From: Rhodopirellula sp.
GTDB lineage: Bacteria; Planctomycetota; Planctomycetia; Pirellulales; Pirellulaceae
DNA: 7,053 nt
Direction: 5' to 3'
Assembly: GCA_003513555.1 (NCBI GenBank)
Contig: DOPG01000193.1
Coordinates: forward strand, 1-7,053
Shown: piece after piece, positions 1 through 4,658 of the stretch
Numbering within the stretch: the stretch's first letter is position 1
How the letters are laid out: every line of letters begins with the position of its first letter
Notes under the pieces: generated by a model
Database searches by the model: none
Told to the model about the DNA's origin: nothing
What the model saw: the letters and a program-made list of their open reading frames with translations, nothing else
Made by a program: the position numbers and the translations under genes

Positions 1-1792
1 GCAAGTCTCTGGATGGGTGCGAAACCCAGTCGATGCTTTCATTGCAGCTAAGCAGTTTGAAGCTGGCCTGACCCCAAATCCACCGGCAGATCCATCCACT
101 TTGCAACGTCGATTCTCACTCACCCTGCACGGAATCCCCCCCGAGCCTGACAGTCCAACGAACATTATTGACATTCAACATCTACTTTCGACGCCGAACT
201 ACGGGCAACACTTTGCCAGGCATTGGCTGGACCTTGCCCGCTGGGCCGAAAGCAATGGACACCAGCACAACCGGGATCGTAAACATGCTTGGCGGTACCG
301 AGACTGGGTGATCACGGCGTTTGCAAGCGGGATGCCATTTGATCAGTTTGTTCGTGAACAGATCGCGGGTGACGAATTGCCTGAGTCGACCCCATCCCAA
401 CTGGTTGCCACGGGATTTCTCGCTGCCGCCCGATACAGTGGCAACGAACTGGACAAGCAGATACAACGCAACGACATCCTGACCGACATAACGAACGCCA
501 CTGCTGCTGCTTTCCTGGGGCTTACTTTCGAGTGCGCACAGTGCCACTCGCACAAATTCGATCCAATCTCCATTCGAGACTACTATCAATTCCAAGCCTT
601 CTTTGTTTCTGGACAGCCTCAGAATCTGGTGATGGTCAACAACGACACCTCACAGCAAACTGCGCAGCAGCGCCGGGATCTATTCAAAAAGGTGGAGCAA
701 AGATTGCTAACGGTGCGTCGCAAACAAGGCTACCCTGAGCCCATTCTGGTGACTCCCAACAACGTGATCGCCCAAATGCGTGCCGCAGAGAAAAGCACGT
801 TCAAGCGACTGAACGCCCAGATTTCAAAACTTGATCAAACGTGGAGTTTCTATTCCCCATCAACCGCATCCCGACGCTTGACCGTGGCTCCCCACGAAAT
901 GCGATGGCAATTACCTCACGATCCAGCTGTACTCGGCAAGCTTCGAGCAGCCATCTTGATTCGAGGTGATCTTCGATCACGTGGCCCAGAAGTCAACGCG
1001 AGCTGGCCACTGATCTTTGGTGTTCCACCAGCAGAAAATCCAACACGTCAAGATTTGGCGAAGTGGCTTACCAATGTCCAAAATCCCTTGACGGCACGAG
1101 TCTGGGTCAACCGAATTTGGCAATGGCATTTTGGACGCGGACTTGTGGAAACGAGCAATGACTTTGGCACACAGGGACAACCACCGTCACACCCCGAGCT
1201 GCTTGATTTCCTGGCAGCTGAATTGATCGAACATGACTGGGATACGCAACACATTCAGAAGCTGATCCTTACCTCGTCCACTTACCAATTGGCGAATCAT
1301 GATTCTGAGACGAACTCGAGAATTGATCCAGAGAACCGGCTGTACTGGCGATGGACTCCCCACCGCCTGCAAGCGGAGGCAATTCGAGATTCAATTCTGA
1401 AAGTCAGCGGACAGTTGGATCATCGCGATGGTGGCCCCAGTGACTCACATGATTCACAACGAAGAAGCATTTACTTGACTCAGAAACGAGATAATTTACC
1501 TGAGCAGCAGGTGCTGTTTGACAGCGCAAACGGCATCATCACCTGTGCACGCCGCCGCACTTCGACCACTGCTTTGCAGCCGCTATGGCTTCTGAACAGT
1601 AAATTTGTCCAGACTGCTGCACAGAAACTTGCCGAACGTGCGGGCAATGTCGAAACGGCCTTCCAGACCGCCTTATACCGAGAGGCAACCCCGCATGAAC
1701 TGCAACTGCTCGGGCAGTTAGCGAAGGAACATGGTCTCAGCAGCGCATGCCTCGCCATTTTGAATTCAAGTGAGTTTCTCTACATTCCATGA
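1..1792 (+). CDS. PSCyt2 (DUF1549) - PSD1 (DUF1553) domain protein, 5'-truncated by window edge
   Basis: This is the C-terminal part of a planctomycete cytochrome-type protein. The frame is open to the left edge (codons from position 2 read Q-V-S-G-W-V-R-N-P), so the GTG at 17 is not the real start. Residues below count from that GTG. The PSCyt2 region spans about 2-200, with NPVDAFI near 3-9, HWLDLARWAESNG at 69-81, AWRYRDWVI at 91-99, and a CAQCH (CxxCH) heme c-type motif at 173-177 followed by HKFDPI. A variable linker of about 145 residues follows, with IRGDLRSRGPEV at 315-326. PSD1 then runs from about 345 to 591: NPLTARVWVNRIWQWHFGRG (356-375), SHPELLDFLA (391-400), RRSIYLTQKR (482-491) and the ending LNSSEFLYI. 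Relatives usually start with a signal peptide and often a PSCyt1 cytochrome domain, which would lie outside the window. Location is inferred to be periplasmic or exported; the reaction is unknown. It is the first visible gene of an operon with the DUF1501 gene. Confidence 0.95.
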   Translation, partial: QVSGWVRNPVDAFIAAKQFEAGLTPNPPADPSTLQRRFSLTLHGIPPEPDSPTNIIDIQHLLSTPNYGQHFARHWLDLARWAESNGHQHNRDRKHAWRYRDWVITAFASGMPFDQFVREQIAGDELPESTPSQLVATGFLAAARYSGNELDKQIQRNDILTDITNATAAAFLGLTFECAQCHSHKFDPISIRDYYQFQAFFVSGQPQNLVMVNNDTSQQTAQQRRDLFKKVEQRLLTVRRKQGYPEPILVTPNNVIAQMRAAEKSTFKRLNAQISKLDQTWSFYSPSTASRRLTVAPHEMRWQLPHDPAVLGKLRAAILIRGDLRSRGPEVNASWPLIFGVPPAENPTRQDLAKWLTNVQNPLTARVWVNRIWQWHFGRGLVETSNDFGTQGQPPSHPELLDFLAAELIEHDWDTQHIQKLILTSSTYQLANHDSETNSRIDPENRLYWRWTPHRLQAEAIRDSILKVSGQLDHRDGGPSDSHDSQRRSIYLTQKRDNLPEQQVLFDSANGIITCARRRTSTTALQPLWLLNSKFVQTAAQKLAERAGNVETAFQTALYREATPHELQLLGQLAKEHGLSSACLAILNSSEFLYIP

Positions 1793-3192
1793 ATATCCGA
1801 CCGCCCCTGTTGAATCGGCGCAATTTCGCCACCACTGCTGGACTTGGTGCAGGTTCAATCGCCTTGCATTCACTGCTTGCCAATGACGTTGAGCAAACAG
1901 CACAAGCCTCAGCCCCCCACCATCCTTCCACTGCCAGCAGTGTGATTTTTCTTTTTATGTCAGGTGGACCAAGCCAGGTTGACACTTTTGATCCTAAACC
2001 GGAATTAACGAGGCTTGCAGGACAAGATGTCCCAGAGTCTTTGGCAAAGAAGGTTCCGCGAATCAAGCGTGCAGGTCTATCAAATCTTCTCGAATCACCA
2101 TGGAAATTTAAACAACACGGAGACGCTGGCATTGCCGTGTCCCAACTGTTACCCGAGATCGGCAAGCATGCGGATGAGTTATGCGTCATCCGTTCCATGA
2201 CGCACAGAAATCCAGTTCATGGCCCTGGCGAATGTGTTGCGTTGACGGGAACATCGGTGGGCGATCGTCCAAGCCTGGGATCATGGTCCATTTATGGTCT
2301 TGGAAGTGAAACACAAGAGTTGCCGGCTTTCATTACGATGAATCTGCATACCGACGGAATGCAATTTCCACAGGCTGCTGGGTGGAATCCCGGCTTTCTT
2401 CCCTCCAAGTATCAGGGAACGCTGGTTGATCCATCCAAAGGAATTCGTCATGTCAGTCTTCCTGCGGAGGTCAGCACCATCCAGCGTGAGCATGAACTGA
2501 AGGCGATTCAGGCCATGAACCGCCAGTTCTATTCCAAGACCAAGCTGAGTGAACTTGAAGCTCGCATACGCAGTTATACGACGGCCTTCGAGATGCAAAC
2601 GTCCGCACCAGAGCTCTTTGCGATAACGCAAGAGACGACAGAAACGCATGAACTCTATGGTTGCAACCAAAAAACAACTCGTGAAGTGGGACGCGCCTGC
2701 CTGTTGGCACGCCGAATGGTCCAGCGAGGTGTCCGCTACATCCAGATCCGCGTCGGCGGTTGGGATGCCCACGGAGATCTGAAGGGGAATCATGAAAAGA
2801 TGTCCGCCAAAACAGACATTCCCATTGCTGCACTTTTATCGGATCTGAAACGAACCGGCTTACTCGAAAACACACTGGTGGTTTGGGGGGGAGAATTCGG
2901 CCGGACCCCCACGATGGAAGGGCGAGCCGGGGGCAGGGATCATTCGCCATCGGCGTACACCACTTGGCTCGCTGGCGGCGGAGTGCAAGGCGGGCAAACG
3001 ATTGGATGTACGGACCCGATCGGATATACCGTGACCGAACGACCAGTCAAGCCACTGGATCTGCATGCAACGATCCTGCATGCACTAGGAATCGATGCGA
3101 AACGCTTGGTATTTGATCACCACGGACTTCAAGAGAATCCACTCGGAGTGACAGGGGGCAGCGTTGTCTCTGAAGTATTCAACCCAACGTGA
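1789..3192 (+). CDS. DUF1501 domain protein with Tat-type signal
   Basis: This is a complete 467-residue DUF1501 protein, a typical length for the family. The start is fixed by the ATGA overlap with the upstream stop (ATG 1789-1791, TGA 1790-1792). No Shine-Dalgarno is evident, which fits translational coupling. The N-terminus has a twin-arginine motif, LNRRNF at 8-13, followed by a weakly hydrophobic stretch (about 14-31), as expected for Tat export of a folded protein. Family motifs are in order: IFLFMSGGPSQVDTFDPKP (53-71), GECVALTG (147-154), GGWDAHGD (323-330), VVWGGEFGRTP (364-374), GGRDHSPSAYTTWLAGGGV (381-399) and DLHATILHALGID (424-436). DUF1501 belongs, as known for the family, to the alkaline phosphatase/sulfatase-like fold; the Asp/His-rich motifs (D65, D326, H328, E369, D384, H385) are candidate metal ligands by inference. 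The substrate is unknown. The partner gene upstream is the usual PSCyt2-PSD1 companion. Confidence 0.96.
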   Translation: MNIRPPLLNRRNFATTAGLGAGSIALHSLLANDVEQTAQASAPHHPSTASSVIFLFMSGGPSQVDTFDPKPELTRLAGQDVPESLAKKVPRIKRAGLSNLLESPWKFKQHGDAGIAVSQLLPEIGKHADELCVIRSMTHRNPVHGPGECVALTGTSVGDRPSLGSWSIYGLGSETQELPAFITMNLHTDGMQFPQAAGWNPGFLPSKYQGTLVDPSKGIRHVSLPAEVSTIQREHELKAIQAMNRQFYSKTKLSELEARIRSYTTAFEMQTSAPELFAITQETTETHELYGCNQKTTREVGRACLLARRMVQRGVRYIQIRVGGWDAHGDLKGNHEKMSAKTDIPIAALLSDLKRTGLLENTLVVWGGEFGRTPTMEGRAGGRDHSPSAYTTWLAGGGVQGGQTIGCTDPIGYTVTERPVKPLDLHATILHALGIDAKRLVFDHHGLQENPLGVTGGSVVSEVFNPT

Positions 3193-3394
3193 TCGAAATT
3201 CAAAGGCAACGTGAATCACTCGCTCCGCACGAATCATCCAATAACCTCGAAATTGCTGGCTTAGGCAGTAGCTAATGACGAGATCGATGACACCCAGTCA
3301 ATGCTGAGTTCGCCATCAACGAAATCCAACCAGCGGGCTACACCGAGACCGCTTGCAAACCTGCCATAAGCGCCAATTGCAGCGGATCCAGCAG

Positions 3395-3420
3395 TTTGCA
3401 CAACCAAACCGTTGCGCAAA
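3395..3420. other. Stem-loop / inverted repeat in intergenic leader
   Basis: TTTGCACAAC (3395-3404) and GTTGCGCAAA (3411-3420) form a 10-bp inverted repeat around the six-base loop CAAACC. There is one A-C mismatch in a plus-strand transcript. In a minus-strand transcript the same position becomes a G-U wobble, so the stem would pair fully. No T-tract follows on either side, so it does not look like a Rho-independent terminator. It lies between the DUF1501 gene and the membrane-protein gene, about 64 bases before the GTG start, so it could be an operator dyad or an mRNA leader structure. Role not known. Confidence 0.5.
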
Positions 3421-3440
3421 TCATACCAGAGCAGTACAGT

Positions 3441-3447
3441 AAGGGGA
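3441..3447 (+). promoter_or_regulatory. Possible ribosome-binding site (AAGGGGA)
   Basis: AAGGGGA is the only purine-rich Shine-Dalgarno-like stretch in the intergenic region. It sits ten bases before an ATG at 3458, slightly longer spacing than ideal, and 36 bases before the GTG of the membrane-protein gene, too far to serve that start directly. If functional, it would drive the short leader ORF at 3458-3487 and feed the downstream gene by coupling. Confidence 0.35.
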
Positions 3448-3457
3448 TCTTCGCCAC

Positions 3458-3487
3458 ATGACTGACCTGGTTACAATCACAGCGTGA
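3458..3487 (+). CDS. Possible nine-codon leader ORF coupled to the membrane-protein gene
   Basis: ATG at 3458 opens a nine-codon frame (MTDLVTITA) that ends in TGA at 3485-3487. That stop overlaps the downstream GTG start (3484-3486) in a GTGA arrangement, the geometry of translational coupling. A Shine-Dalgarno-like AAGGGGA precedes it. The peptide has three Thr and no run of one amino acid, so it does not look like a classical amino-acid attenuator. A frame this short can arise by chance, so the call rests only on the combination of the SD-like site and the exact stop/start overlap. Confidence 0.25.
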   Translation: MTDLVTITA

Positions 3488-4590
3488 ACAAGAAAAAACA
3501 ACTGATGACTTCTGCATCGAAACCCTTGATAGAGGGTCGAGTCGACGCATTGCTGGGTGGCGGATTTTCACTTGCCGTATCCATTCTGGTGATCATTTGG
3601 GGCTCGTTGAGCGAATCAAAAGTAGGCTGGGCTCTCGGTTTTGTTACCGCTTATCTGTTCACCGATTTATTGATCAACAGTCCGCACTTTATCGCTTCCT
3701 ACCGGATTCTATACGCCAAACGTCAGAACTTTCGCAGGCATCCATTTGTTACTTTGGTACTACCCATTTTAGCCATCTCCTTACTGGGCTATGTGTGCTA
3801 TTGGGGCCCGCTGAACACTTCCAGCGATCCAAATTCTGCTGTTTCCCAACCCAGGGTAATGCTTGCCTTGACTTATCTGGCACCGATCTTTCTCGGTTGG
3901 CACTACGTGGGCCAGTCATGGGGAACGACAGCTTGCTTTGCCTATCTGGCAGGTTTCCGTATGAATCCCACTCAGCGAAAACTGATTCGGTTTGGCTTCC
4001 TCTCGTTATTTGCCTATCACCTGACATGGGCATGTGCCTCGATGGAGATTCTGGAGCAATTATTTCCGCTCCAGCGGGCTGGTGAATTCATGATCAAAGC
4101 CCTGATGTCACTATGCCGCGTGCTGGTGCTGGCATCATTCTTTGCCGGCATCTGGGGATTTTTCCAAATGTCACAGGAATCCAAACGCAGAATTCCTGCA
4201 ACGGTATGGCTGCCGTGGATTGCCACCTACAGTTGGTATGTGATGGTAGACATTTACCCCCAAGCATTCTTCCTGCTACAGATTTTTCATGCTTTGCAGT
4301 ACCTGATGTTCCCTGCTCGAGTAGAAATCAACGAGCACCAAACCACTCATGTCCCGAGGCACATGCTGCTTTACTATGGGGCACTCGTTGTGGTGGGCTA
4401 CATCGCCTTTGAATGGACCACGCTGCTCGAGCGGATCGATCTTGCAAACCAAACCGGGACCATGGTGCTGCTTGGTACTGCAACAATGATGTGTATCAAT
4501 ATCCATCATTACTTCATCGACGCGGTGATATGGAAAATCCGTGAGCCCGAGGTGCGGGCATCGCTGTTCGGCCACCTCGACCCGAAATAA
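3484..4590 (+). CDS. Polytopic membrane protein with multiple His motifs, function unknown
   Basis: This is a 368-residue integral membrane protein with roughly eight to ten hydrophobic segments, for example about 26-42, 48-64, 88-108, 126-142, 168-186, 205-227, 241-276, 294-312 and 326-342. I do not recognise a named family. The striking part is a set of His motifs at membrane edges: NSPHF (65-69), GWHYVGQSWG (138-147), FHALQYL (268-274) and NIHHYFIDAVIWK (339-351), with Asp346 close to the His pair. Such spaced His residues recall membrane di-iron or other metal-dependent enzymes, but this is inference. The start could be GTG 3484 (used here, first start after an in-frame stop at 3463) or ATG 3505, seven codons later. 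Neither has a good Shine-Dalgarno of its own. The gene lies 291 bases after the DUF1501 gene and converges on the minus-strand gene, so it is probably a separate unit or a loosely linked last gene. Confidence 0.9.
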   Translation: MNKKKQLMTSASKPLIEGRVDALLGGGFSLAVSILVIIWGSLSESKVGWALGFVTAYLFTDLLINSPHFIASYRILYAKRQNFRRHPFVTLVLPILAISLLGYVCYWGPLNTSSDPNSAVSQPRVMLALTYLAPIFLGWHYVGQSWGTTACFAYLAGFRMNPTQRKLIRFGFLSLFAYHLTWACASMEILEQLFPLQRAGEFMIKALMSLCRVLVLASFFAGIWGFFQMSQESKRRIPATVWLPWIATYSWYVMVDIYPQAFFLLQIFHALQYLMFPARVEINEHQTTHVPRHMLLYYGALVVVGYIAFEWTTLLERIDLANQTGTMVLLGTATMMCINIHHYFIDAVIWKIREPEVRASLFGHLDPK

Positions 4591-4658
4591 TTCCCCTCGT
4601 CGTCGATGTCCTTTCTCGGATTGACCATACGACCTAGCATGATCGCCTTGGTCCACAA
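4591..4658. other. Convergent junction without obvious terminator
   Basis: These 68 bases separate the stops of the membrane-protein gene (plus) and the FG-GAP gene (minus). No strong GC hairpin with a T-tract is visible. The only dyad is the perfect ten-base palindrome TCAACGTTGA at 4659-4668, which includes the minus-strand stop codon and is too short to be a convincing terminator. Confidence 0.5.

Larger units (their letters stand above)
3193..3483. other. Intergenic region between DUF1501 and membrane-protein genes
   Basis: I see no convincing full-length gene here. It holds the stem-loop at 3395-3420, the AAGGGGA site and the start of the mini-ORF. An open plus-strand frame without a start codon runs 3291-3461 (56 codons, ended by TGA 3459-3461) and has no recognisable motif. 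No clear terminator follows the DUF1501 stop, and no promoter with good -35 and -10 elements at proper spacing was found upstream of the membrane-protein gene. Confidence 0.6.

Noticed and set aside
182..595. 137-codon minus-strand frame inside the PSCyt2 region
   Set aside because: It lies opposite clear family motifs (HWLDLARW, CAQCH) and shows no recognisable domain; a shadow frame.
966..980. GTGATC-TTC-GATCAC hairpin
   Set aside because: Only six base pairs, inside conserved coding sequence (IRGDLRSRGP), with no T-tract; likely chance.
3412..3440. Possible promoter TTGCGC - 17 bp - TACAGT
   Set aside because: Only weak matches to both elements, and it would start transcription after the SD-like site at 3441-3447, conflicting with the better-supported leader arrangement.
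3536..3546. GTCGAGTCGAC palindrome near the start of the membrane-protein gene
   Set aside because: Short, inside codons for GRVDA, with no second copy seen nearby.
3338..3571. 77-codon minus-strand frame covering the intergenic region and the start of the membrane-protein gene
   Set aside because: Composition (many Cys, Ser and Met) and lack of any motif suggest chance, and it overlaps the start of a well-supported gene.
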